This document shows, one piece after another, positions 8,201 through 16,700 of a stretch of DNA of 28,237 bases. The stretch lies in the IMG/VR virus record IMGVR_UViG_3300042197_000182, positions 1 to 28,237 of that record. One strand, written 5' to 3'. The translations under genes and the position numbers were made by a program. The notes below the pieces were generated by a model, which was not told the DNA's origin, did no database searches, and was given only the letters and a program-made list of their open reading frames with translations. Source of the stretch: a virus. Each line of letters opens with the position of its first letter. Position 1 is the stretch's first letter.

Positions 8201-9117
8201 CTGCTCGACAAGCTGCCGGTCAACAAGCACTAAGTGCTGCACAAACAGCAGGCCAATTAGGATTACAAGCAGCAACTGCTCAAGAAGCCGCACGTCAAGC
8301 TGCGGGGCAACAAGCTTTATCTGCCGCACAAACAGCAGGTCAGTTGGGATTACAAGCAGCAACCGCTCAAGAAGCTGCTAGGCAAGCTGCGGGTCAGCAG
8401 GCGCTAAGTGCCGAAGAAATAGCAGGGCGTCTAGGACTACAAGCAGCAACTGCTCAAGAACAAGCTAAGCAAGCAGCAGGTCAGCAGGCGCTAAGCGCCG
8501 CAGAAATAGCAGGGCGTCTGGGGTTACAGGGTTCTGAATTGTCTGAACGCTCTAGGCAGTTTGCCGCTCAGTATGGGTTGGATGTGGCTAAAACTTCTGC
8601 ACAGTACGACCAGCAAGCTCGTCAGTTACAACAACAAGCCGAGGAAGCGCAAGCTAGAGGCGATCAGTTTGGGGCAAGTCTTGCATTGCAACAACTCCAA
8701 GAAGCCCAACGTGCTGCTGAAGCCTCTCGTGCATTTGAATACCAGCAAGCGCGTGATACATACTTAGATCCATTCCGTGAGCTTGGGTACGCAAATCAAT
8801 TGCTAGCAGGGCTTCCAGTTAGCGCGGGGGCAACGGGTATTAGCCCATCAACTGAAGCAATCATTAGTGCGCTTGGTCTTGGTAACTTACTGGGTGTGGG
8901 CGGTGCCACTAAAGCATCCGACCGCCGTCTAAAGACTGACATTAAACCGATTGGTATGTTTGACGATGGGTTGAAAGTTTATAGTTACCGTTACAAGTCT
9001 GGTGGGCCTGTGCAGATCGGCGTTATGGCAGATGAGGTAGCTGTATTAAGACCACAGGCGTATATCAAAGGTGGTGCTGGTGATGGGTTCGATGCTGTTG
9101 ATTATTCAAAGCTGTAG
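5206..9117 (+). CDS. Large repeat-containing virion protein with C-terminal endosialidase-type intramolecular chaperone (peptidase S74)
   Basis: A 1303-residue protein; the ATG is preceded by GAGG with five-base spacing. Layout: residues 1-370 helical with UBA-like alternating segments; about 430-455 a Gly-rich SGGIMSLIEGYADGGMAGG motif; 487-695 five full 36/37-residue beta-type repeats plus a degenerate sixth; about 705-785 a conserved phage segment (LMSPYMSGVVDPQVREARRQ, GSFGGSRQAISEAELNR); 794-1112 eleven 29-residue Ala/Gln-rich helical repeats; 1238-1303 a peptidase S74 domain (SDRRLKTDIKPI, YSYRYKSGG, IGVMADEV, VDYSKL). Ser1238 and Lys1243 have the five-residue spacing of the self-cleavage dyad of endosialidase chaperones. 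The chaperone normally trimerises a fibre or spike and is then released. A trimeric stalk or fibre is therefore likely, although the neighbours are ejection-type proteins. Confidence 0.75.
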   Translation: MALTLPSGWANYKPNQKIEWFNANGVTPDDLASIGVTADEIDWMLANGLKDNPSAEIENKVSASTAQDLKAQADQSYATRIEDLTEDLGVPKFVVANYVNQGLANQEIVSEIAKNQPTSAVAQIAQIANNPNATVQQKAELYNDLQELFPTQSNDYIDNLINTVAGEQKAEHLKYLAAASDVQDVTSGTVQDKARMYNSLLNQGFDATTAAQIIKDATGQAPTAKDMGYLTDAAKVQNLATSTDANAKADFYNELLKRYDPTAIGNLFTDALGKQQSASDMKYLMELAQQRQTAATTAQTELEKQKAADKAAAERQQTAIKQAEGYQGTLEGGAGVDFKGSSGLREFYGPYVTDYLSRMSGLLARRDIDPITKQPAFTGPQFGGTGVGGYGTESAQTLKDLQTQRENMMGMGTGINATPAYQPYKYSFAPTKKAASGGIMSLIEGYADGGMAGGQTVLSTFTKPTGTYQQSTYNPTQTAGYVAPGTYQPGTISNTFDATTAGAYKGPQVGEEITSTFAPTGLYTAGTIGNKFDATTAGAYKGPQVGKEITSTFAPTGLYTAGTIGNKFDATTAGAYKGPKVGEEITSTFAPTGLYTPGTIGSEFDATKAGAYTAPTGKGITSTFATPTGLYTPGTIGSEFDATKAGMYTAPIGKDTITSTYTDPANLYKAGNIGSTYDPNTGLYSGPGTGITTETFNTAALQRLMSPYMSGVVDPQVREARRQAEITRQAQAARMAKAGSFGGSRQAISEAELNRNLATQLEDIYGKGQQGAFDAALRAFEAEQGRKLQAATATETARQEAGRQALTGEEAETRFGLQAATAQEAAKQAAGQQALTAATTGAELSQRGQIAQEAAKQAAGQQALSAAQTAGQLGLQAATAQEAAKQAAGQQALSAAQTAGQLGLQAATAQEAAKQAAGQQALSAATTGAELSQRGQIAQEAARQAAGQQALSAAQTEGQLGLQAATAQEAARQAAGQQALTAATTGAELSQRGQIAQEAARQAAGQQALSAAQTAGQLGLQAATAQEAARQAAGQQALSAAQTAGQLGLQAATAQEAARQAAGQQALSAEEIAGRLGLQAATAQEQAKQAAGQQALSAAEIAGRLGLQGSELSERSRQFAAQYGLDVAKTSAQYDQQARQLQQQAEEAQARGDQFGASLALQQLQEAQRAAEASRAFEYQQARDTYLDPFRELGYANQLLAGLPVSAGATGISPSTEAIISALGLGNLLGVGGATKASDRRLKTDIKPIGMFDDGLKVYSYRYKSGGPVQIGVMADEVAVLRPQAYIKGGAGDGFDAVDYSKL
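6664..7290 (+). repeat. Tandem 108-bp coding repeats (36 residues), five full units plus degenerate edge
   Basis: Units start at 6664, 6772, 6880, 6988 and 7096, with a decayed sixth from 7207. The consensus begins Y-x-x-G-T-I-G-x-x-F-D-A-T-x-A-G-A-Y and ends with ITSTFAPTGL. Units 2 and 3 are almost identical at DNA level, indicating recent duplication. Unit 5 is one codon longer. A partial ancestor may precede the array at about 6600-6663. The pattern suggests short beta-strands separated by Gly/Pro turns. Confidence 0.9.
7585..8541 (+). repeat. Tandem 87-bp coding repeats (29 residues), eleven units of two types
   Basis: Ten clear units run from 7672 to 8541, with a degenerate first unit at 7585-7671. 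Each has the core QEAA(K/R)QAAGQQAL(S/T)A followed by one of two 15-residue halves: type A, AAQTAGQLGLQAATA, or type B, AATTGAELSQRGQIA. The order of the ten clear units is B A A B A B A A A' A', where A' carries EIAGRLGL. The composition is strongly helical. The period of 29 residues equals eight turns of an alpha-helix, which suits a long straight helical bundle. Confidence 0.92.
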
Positions 9118-9126
9118 GGGGTAAAA

Positions 9127-10731
9127 ATGCCAATTCCATTCCCACCCGGCGGGCCGCAAGTTCAATCTGCACTGCAAAACCCTGCACAGTTCCCTGACCA
9201 GAAACTTCAGCAATATGCTCAAGGCCAACAACCTACAGGGCAGGTGCCACCACCACTCGCGGCTAATGAATTAACAATTCGTAATGCTCAACGGCAAGCT
9301 GCTGCAAGACAGACAGCGATGCAAAACAACCCTGCAAACAGTCCAACGATCTTCCAACAAAAGGACGCAGAACTTGCTGCTATGAAGCAGCAGATGCAAC
9401 AAATGCAACAACAAACGCAACAAAAAGAGCAGCAGCTTGGTGTGCTCGGTGCACTCATGGCTAAAAAAGCTCAGGACATGCAAGCTCGTGAATCAATGGG
9501 TGTAGCTAACTTACCCGTACGTCCTGATATGTTCACTGCGATGGATGGCGGGATTGTATTTGCTCATGGTGGTGGAGTTGAAGGGTATGCTCGGCGCGGG
9601 TTAGTGCAAGACCTTGGGACGCTAGAAGATCGGATGGCTGAAGGGTTTACCGAGCGGGGCATCGATAGGATGGTCAATGAGGAAGAGGAAGAAGACCCTC
9701 TGCAACGCCGCATACGCAATATTGAAAAAGCTGCTGAACGCCGCAGGCTAAGCGCAGAGTCTGCGCTGTATACACCTGAGCAAAAAGAAGAGCTAGAAAC
9801 TAAAGAACGCAAACGCTTAGGTGAGCAGTACAGTAAATACAAACAAGGTATTGCAGGGTTAGATGAAGAAAGTGCTGCTGCTATCCGTGGTAAACCTGCG
9901 AATACTATGCAAGGTATAGCTGCGGGTCTAGCTGCGCTTCCTGCTGACTTGAGAAATGTTCGTCTTGCTGGGCTTATGGCTAAGCTATCTGGTGGTGTTG
10001 CCGGTGAACGTGCCAAAGCTGAAGAGCGTGAGCGCGAAGCTAACAAGTATCTTATTGATGCTAGACGCAAAGCTGCCGCTGCGGATCTTGCCGAAGAGCG
10101 CAATCAAACCACCCTTGCACGGGCGCTTCGTAAGTCTGAACAAGATGACCTCCTTAAAGCTGATGAACTTCGTGGTCGTGCAGCCGCTACTGATATAGAG
10201 AGTCAGAGAGCTGCTGCGGCGCTGGAAGAAACCCGTAGAGGGGAGGACCGAAGAGCTAGAGAAGCTGCGGAAAAGATGGCGTTAGACAGAGAGAAGTTTA
10301 AATCTGATAAAGCTTACCGCGATGGTGAACGTGCGTTTAAAGAGAAAATGGTTAGGCTTGAAGCCAGCTTACGGCCAAAAGAGTTTTATACACAGCTTCT
10401 TGGGATGGCAACTAACCCTCAAGATCCTAATTACGAGTTTGCTAAGAATTTACTTGAAGCTCGTGGGGGCCGTGGCGGTGCAGGTTCTGATAGGCGTATG
10501 ACTTTAAATGAAGCCACAGATAATGTAAAAGATTTAATATTAAACACTGACATTATTAAGCAAGAACAAGCTAAAGACAAAGCCGCAGGCAAACCTATAA
10601 GAGATGTGCAAACAATTAGAGATGATTTAATTAAGCAAGAGTTAGAAAGAGCAGAAAGATTTGGTGGCGTTGCAGGTACACCTAAATCTGGAGCCACCTC
10701 TACATCTCACCCCGCAGATAAATATAAATAA
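9127..10731 (+). CDS. Coiled-coil virion protein, candidate ejection protein
   Basis: A 534-residue protein; the ATG follows a G-rich Shine-Dalgarno sequence (GGGGG, about five bases upstream). Residues 1-60 are Pro/Gln-rich. Residues about 78-120 form a Gln/Met-rich coiled coil (MKQQMQQMQQQTQQKEQQLG). Residues about 138-162 hold the Gly-rich element AMDGGIVFAHGGGVEGYARR also present in the two upstream proteins. Residues 185-420 are long charged helices dense in Arg, Glu, Lys and Ala, and the C-terminus is a Ser/Thr tail. I know of no enzyme domain here. Extended coiled coils beside Gly-rich segments suit an internal virion or tail-tube component assembling with the giant protein downstream. 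The gap to that gene is 3 nt. Confidence 0.55.
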   Translation: MPIPFPPGGPQVQSALQNPAQFPDQKLQQYAQGQQPTGQVPPPLAANELTIRNAQRQAAARQTAMQNNPANSPTIFQQKDAELAAMKQQMQQMQQQTQQKEQQLGVLGALMAKKAQDMQARESMGVANLPVRPDMFTAMDGGIVFAHGGGVEGYARRGLVQDLGTLEDRMAEGFTERGIDRMVNEEEEEDPLQRRIRNIEKAAERRRLSAESALYTPEQKEELETKERKRLGEQYSKYKQGIAGLDEESAAAIRGKPANTMQGIAAGLAALPADLRNVRLAGLMAKLSGGVAGERAKAEEREREANKYLIDARRKAAAADLAEERNQTTLARALRKSEQDDLLKADELRGRAAATDIESQRAAAALEETRRGEDRRAREAAEKMALDREKFKSDKAYRDGERAFKEKMVRLEASLRPKEFYTQLLGMATNPQDPNYEFAKNLLEARGGRGGAGSDRRMTLNEATDNVKDLILNTDIIKQEQAKDKAAGKPIRDVQTIRDDLIKQELERAERFGGVAGTPKSGATSTSHPADKYK

Positions 10732-10734
10732 TTT

Positions 10735-13700
10735 ATGGCTTCGCTACCTTTACCAACTGTAGGGGAAGTGGTTGATGGTTACCGCTTTCTTGGTGGAAAT
10801 CCTGCAAATAGAAGCAGTTGGGAAAAAGTTGCGCTCCCCCCACCCAAAGTGGGGGAAGTTGTTGACGGGTATAGATTTAAAGGTGGCACCCCTAGTGATC
10901 GAGCTAGTTGGGAAAGAGTTGGTAGAGAGCCCACTTATTTACCAGAAAAACCAGAATCTGAATCAGTATTTCGTCAGGTTGCTGATGTACCTTTAAGTAT
11001 TGCCAAGGGAGCAACACAGGGTGTCCGTATGATTGCGGATGCTTTTGGTGCTGGCAGCGAAACCTCAAAGACAATCAAAGGTGCTGAAGACTATCTAGCT
11101 GGTTTGATGTCGGCGCAGTCCAAGAATGATTCTAAAGAAGTTGCTAGGATCATGAAGGAGGCCGAAGACAAAGGCGTTCTTGAGAATGTAAAAGCAGGAC
11201 TAAAAGCGTTTACTGTTGCGCCTGTCGATTTACTTACTTCTGCTTTAGGCACCGCTGCCCCTGCGGTTGCAGCTACTGTATTAGCTACAATAAGTGCTCC
11301 TGCCAGTATACCCGCTGCTATTATCACTGGAGGCACTGCGCTTGGTCTTGGCGCTGTTATGGGTGCAGGTACCGTTAAAGGTACGATCTATGAAGAAACT
11401 AAGAAAGCTCTTAAAGAAGCTGGTGTTGATGAAAAGAAAGCAGAAGAAACTGCGTTAAAAGCCCAAGAGTACGGCGGCAAAAACTTAGACATGATTCTTG
11501 CCGGTGCTGGATTTGGCGCACTTGCTAATCGTTTTGGGGCTGAAAAGCAGCTTATCGGTGCACTAACAAAGAAAATCGCTACTAACGTAGCAGCTAAGGA
11601 AGCAGCAGAAGCTGCGACTAAAACCGGTGCTGTTGCCGGTGCTAAAAAATTTGCTGCTGAATCAGCTAAAGAAGCTCTACCGGAGTTTGCCCAAGCAGGA
11701 CAAGAGAAGCTCGCAGAAAATATTGCGCTACAACGTGTAGGAGAAGAAGAAGGCATTAAGGCATTGGCCGAAACGCCAACGATGCGGGGTGTGGTGGGTG
11801 CTGCTACGCTTGAAGCTCTTGCCGGTGCTGCATTAGGTGGTACGTTATCTACGAGAGAAGCTTTACAGATTGCTCGCGGTAAAGGGGCAACCGATGAAGA
11901 ATTACAACAACTCCAAGCTAAGATTGATGCGGAGCAAGTAGCAAGACAAAAAGAAACTAGGCTGGAAGAATTAACAGCTAAAGCACAAGGCACTTCAGAA
12001 AAAGTAATTGATACACCAGAGGGTAAAGTAGTTATACCCGCAGTAGACCCTCAATTTTTGACTGACGAAGAGCGAAAAGAATACACGGCGCTTCGTGCAG
12101 AAAAAACACCCGCAACCCCAGAACAAAAAGTAGCGGAAGCTACTACCAAAGTTGACGCATTGACTTCGCGGGTTGATGAACTTACTGATCAATACATAGC
12201 TGCTGGAGATCCCCCTGATCAAGCCAAAATCAAAGCCGCTGCTCAAGCTGCGGAGGAAGAGCGAAACGACCAAGAAGCTGAGCAAGCTTTATCCGAACTT
12301 GCAGAAGTTCAAACCGAAGCCGGAAAGGAGGCAGAGGATGCTGCTAAAGCTATCGAACAAGGAGGTGGAACAAGCGTTCCAGTTTCTGGCGAACCCGTTG
12401 GAGGAGTACCCCCCGGAGGAGTTGAGCCACCTGTCACCGCTGGAGTGGAACGCCCTGCACCTGCTACTGAAACAACTGTACGAAGAGAAGAGCCACCATC
12501 CGGTGCAGTAGAAACCACGCCTAAAGAGGAAACCCCCAGTGTCGTTACGCCCACAGAAGCCGTCGAAACAAAAGAAAAAGAAGTACCATCCGGTGCAGTA
12601 GAACTTGATCCTTTATTGGATCAAGCAAAAGATATAGTAATTACAGCTCAAAGAGCTTCCCCTTCGTTAATTCAACGTGGGTTAGATGTTTCGTTTAATC
12701 GTGCACAACGCATTCTTGAACAACTAGAAACAGAAGGTGTAGTTTCTGCGAGTGGCCCCAATTCCGTCCGTACTGTTTTAGCTGAAAAACCTCCTGCTTT
12801 AGAAACACCAACTACACAAAAAGAAGAGCCACCATCCGGTGCAGTAGAGTCTTTAGAAGATCTTGTAGCTCAAAACGCAAAAATTTTTGCTGAGCTACAA
12901 GATGTGATAGCTCGCAGAGATGAAGTAAAAAACGCTAGAGCTAAATTATCAGAAATTCCTGATATTCGTGTCCCGGACGAAACCCCACCATCGTTTTCTG
13001 GTACGTATGTTGAACAGGCTAAACAGGTTGCTGATTATGCTGCCAATCGTCTAAAACTTTTAGAAGCTGCTGAAAAACAAAATGCGGAAAAAGATCGATT
13101 AAAAAAAGAAAGCGACAAATTATATAAAGAAGAAAACGCGCTAGTAGATAAACTTCTTGAAAGTAATATAAAAATAGACAATATACAAACAAAGGAAACC
13201 CCTAGTGTCACTACGCCCCCTGAAGCCCAGCAAGCAAAAGAAGAAGGAACAGCAGCGCCTGCTGAAGGAACAGAAGTGGCAAAGCCTGCCGCAAAAGCTA
13301 AACCTCCCAGTGAGCCAAAGGCAGCAGCCCCTCAAGTAACGATCATCAATCAGTACCCCGGCAAGAATAAAGACGGTCAGAATACGAAAGATCTTGTCCT
13401 CTCCAACGGAGAGACCGTTACTATTACTAATGTGGGCGAAGGGCGTAAGCCTAAGTGGGTCAAGCGTGTAAACGGTGAGGAAGAAGTTCTTGGTACTAAC
13501 TTAAAGGATGCGTTTCTAAAAGTTAGATCCGATGCTGTACCCACTGGCCCTGCGCCTAAGCGTGGTCCGAAACCCAAGCTGACTGAAGAAGAGAAACAAG
13601 TCCGTGCCGTTGAATCGGGAATGCGTACCGAAGAACTCAACGCTGTTGAAAACATTATTCTTTCTACTAAGAAGCTAAAAGGTTCTGACCGCCCCGGCTT

Positions 13701-16700
13701 GGCTACGATGTTGGATCTGTTCCTTGGCCCAAGACCTGAATCTAAAGCTTCGATGCAGCAGTATCACGATACCTTTATGAAAGGTATTGAGGGTCAGTTT
13801 TCAAATATTGGTAATCCAGAAGCAAGAACAGAAGCTCTTAACGACTACGTATCTAGAGCAGTAACTCCTGTCTTAGAAGAGCTGCATCGTATCGGCACTG
13901 ATCCAAAGTATGCGAACACCCGCATCCGCGAACTTGCCATGAGCAATTTTGAGCGTGGGCCTAGCAACATTAAGAAGGGCATCATAGCGCGAGCCGAGCG
14001 CCGCAAAGAAGCTGCCAAGCCGGTGGAGAAAACAGAAGCTGTTAGTGAAGAACCTATAGTCACACCTCAAGCCCCCACTGGTCCTGCACCTGTAGTTACT
14101 ACCAAGGCTAAAAAGCGTACGTACGTGAAGCCTGAAGGTGGCCCCGGTGCGCTTGCTCAAGCGGACATTTTAGACACCGAGTTGCAGTCAACTAGCCCTG
14201 ATGTAAATCCAAAGATTGAGGCTGGTGCGCCTAAGACAGGTAAAGATGCTGCCCAGATTATTGCAAAAGATCCTAAGAGCAATAAGTTTGAAAGAACCTT
14301 AGCGCAAAAACTAATGTCTGCGTTGGGGAACATAAAATTTGTAATTGTCTCTAATAGCTCTAAGCAAGGGCTTATTGATAAGTTCAAAGAGAAAAAAGCC
14401 AAAGGGGTGTTCATACCTACTAAAGATATAATTATTGTAGCGGGAAGCAATCTGTCGGGGGTGGGACAAGGCGTAAACAATCAGACTGTTTTACATGAGC
14501 TACTACACGCAGGGACTGCGGTAAAAATTTACGAAGGTGAGCAGATTGTAGAAGCTGACCCTAGAAGTACAGATCCAAGGGTGCTTGCGTATCGTAAATT
14601 AGTACGGTTAATGGCGGCGGCACGGGACGCAGCCGATGATGCGTTTAAGCTTCCTGATGGTCATCCATACAAAGAATTTGTAAAGAGCTTAAATCAAAAG
14701 TTTACCAAAGGTAAAGCTCTGACTAATGTAAATGAGTTTTTAACTTACGGTATGACTGATGGGGACTTTCAACAGTTCTTAAGCACCGTGCAGTTTGGTA
14801 AGACGCAAAGCGTCATGAGCACTTTCGTAGCTACGATCAGACAGCTACTTGGGATTAGCAAAAATGATGAGTCTGCGCTTGCAAATCTTATTGAAGTAAC
14901 AGATACCCTCTTGTCGTTAGAGCCTTCCGTTGCCGACGCGCAGGCTAAAATAGAAATACTCTCCCAGAAAAAAGACGTACAAACCGCCGCCGACGTACAA
15001 GTTAAATATGCTAACGACGTAATCAACACGCCTCGTAGCCAAGGTCCGTCTGTATCTGCACTTAACCAAGCTGTAGCTAACGGTATGGATCTATCTAGTC
15101 AGGCTGAGCTTGCTGGTGCTATTGCAGAAGGTGCGATGTCTGGTGCTAGGAAACATATCCTTGGTGCGTTTACTCCTAGCCAACTTGCAAAGCTTGTTAA
15201 AGACAAAGTCCCTGCGCTTACTCGCGTGGTCGATCTTGGTAGGAAGTTCAACGCTAAGCGTCAGAAGTACCTCGATGAAATGAAAAAAACTATGAAGCCG
15301 TGGCTTAAGCTTCAGCGCAATGACCGAGAACAAAGTCAGTTGCTTGCCACCCTCATGCACTTAGCTACGGTTAACGGCATAGACCCAAGCATTCCTGCTA
15401 ATGAGCGTGTAGCATCCACGCCGCAGTCAGATACGTTAGATGATCTGTGGGAAAAGCTTGGCGAACCAGCGCGTGAAATCTACATCGATGTGCGTGACTA
15501 CTACGCTAAGCAATACGATAGATATAAAGATCTTTTAGAAAAACGCATCCAAGCTATGGGGATCTCCGACGAGGAGAAGACCAAGTTTATGGATTTGCTC
15601 AAAAAAGAATTTGAAGTGGGTAAAGTAGCTCAGCCTTACTTCCCTCTTATGAGATATGGAGAGAACTGGTTGCGTGTTGGCAAAGGCAAAGACATGGAGT
15701 TTTATATGTTTGAGTCTGCCTCTGAGCGCAACCGCTTCGCTATCCGCAGGGCTAAGGAGATGGGTAAGCCACTGAAGGATTTGTACGAAGATGGAACGCT
15801 CAAGCGTGGCGACCAGCTCAAGAACATGATGGAAGAAACATTCACCGATACGACAAAGTTAAAAGAAGTTCTCGCTGCGGTAGACAAGTTGGGCATCGAC
15901 ACCGATAAAGCATCAATCAAAGATGAGATCTATCAGATGTACTTGCTGACACTGCCAGAGAAGAGCTTCCGCAAACAGTTTATTCATCGTAAAGGCACAG
16001 CGGGTTTCAGTGCAGACGCACTGCGTAACTTTGGTACTGCGGGTTTCCGCATGTCCAACCAGCTTGCCAAAATGGAGTACCAACCCCAGATCGTCAATAC
16101 GCTTGATGAAGCAAGAGAGTCTATCAAGGATGACCCCGACGCATCTAAGTACCGTCCTTATATTGAAGAAGTAGCAGCCGACTTTGACGCTGTGGTTAAT
16201 CCAAAGAACGAGAACTCAATCCTGAACTTTGCAGCCAACGGACTATCGACGCTTAACTTCTTCTATTACATGAGTTCGATCTCGTCTGCTCTGACGAACA
16301 TGACTTCGTTGCCTGTATTTGGTTACCCCACACTGCTTGCTGAGTACGGCAAAACTCCGGGCGGCGCAAAGGATGTGCACAAAGAACTTGTGCGGTTCAT
16401 GAATATTTACAAAGAAGTTGGGTTCCGACGTAAAGGTGGGGATAAGGATAGGATAGAAAAGATCAAAAATTCTGATCTGTCCCCTGAAGAAAAAGACAAA
16501 CGTATCCTTGAAGAGGAACGTAAAACCGAATACGTAATGCCCTCTATTCGTATGTCGCTAACAAATGCCGACGAGATCAAAGCCTATAACGAGTTTGCAG
16601 GGGATAACCTATTCTCTTTCAATCGTTCAATGGACTTACTTAACATCGTCAAGTCCCCTTCCCAAGAAGCAACTAACCCTAACATTTTGAAAGTGCCTGT

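Noticed and set aside
7585-8541. CRISPR-like array
   Set aside because: The repeats are contiguous, in frame, and have no unique spacers; they are protein-coding tandem repeats.
9564-10103. 179-codon minus-strand ORF rich in Ser and Arg
   Set aside because: Antisense of charged coiled-coil codons; low-complexity product, no start signal.
11388-11993. 201-codon minus-strand ORF inside the giant gene
   Set aside because: Ala/Ser-rich antisense shadow of an Ala/Glu-rich coding region, with no motif and opposite to a clearly coding frame.
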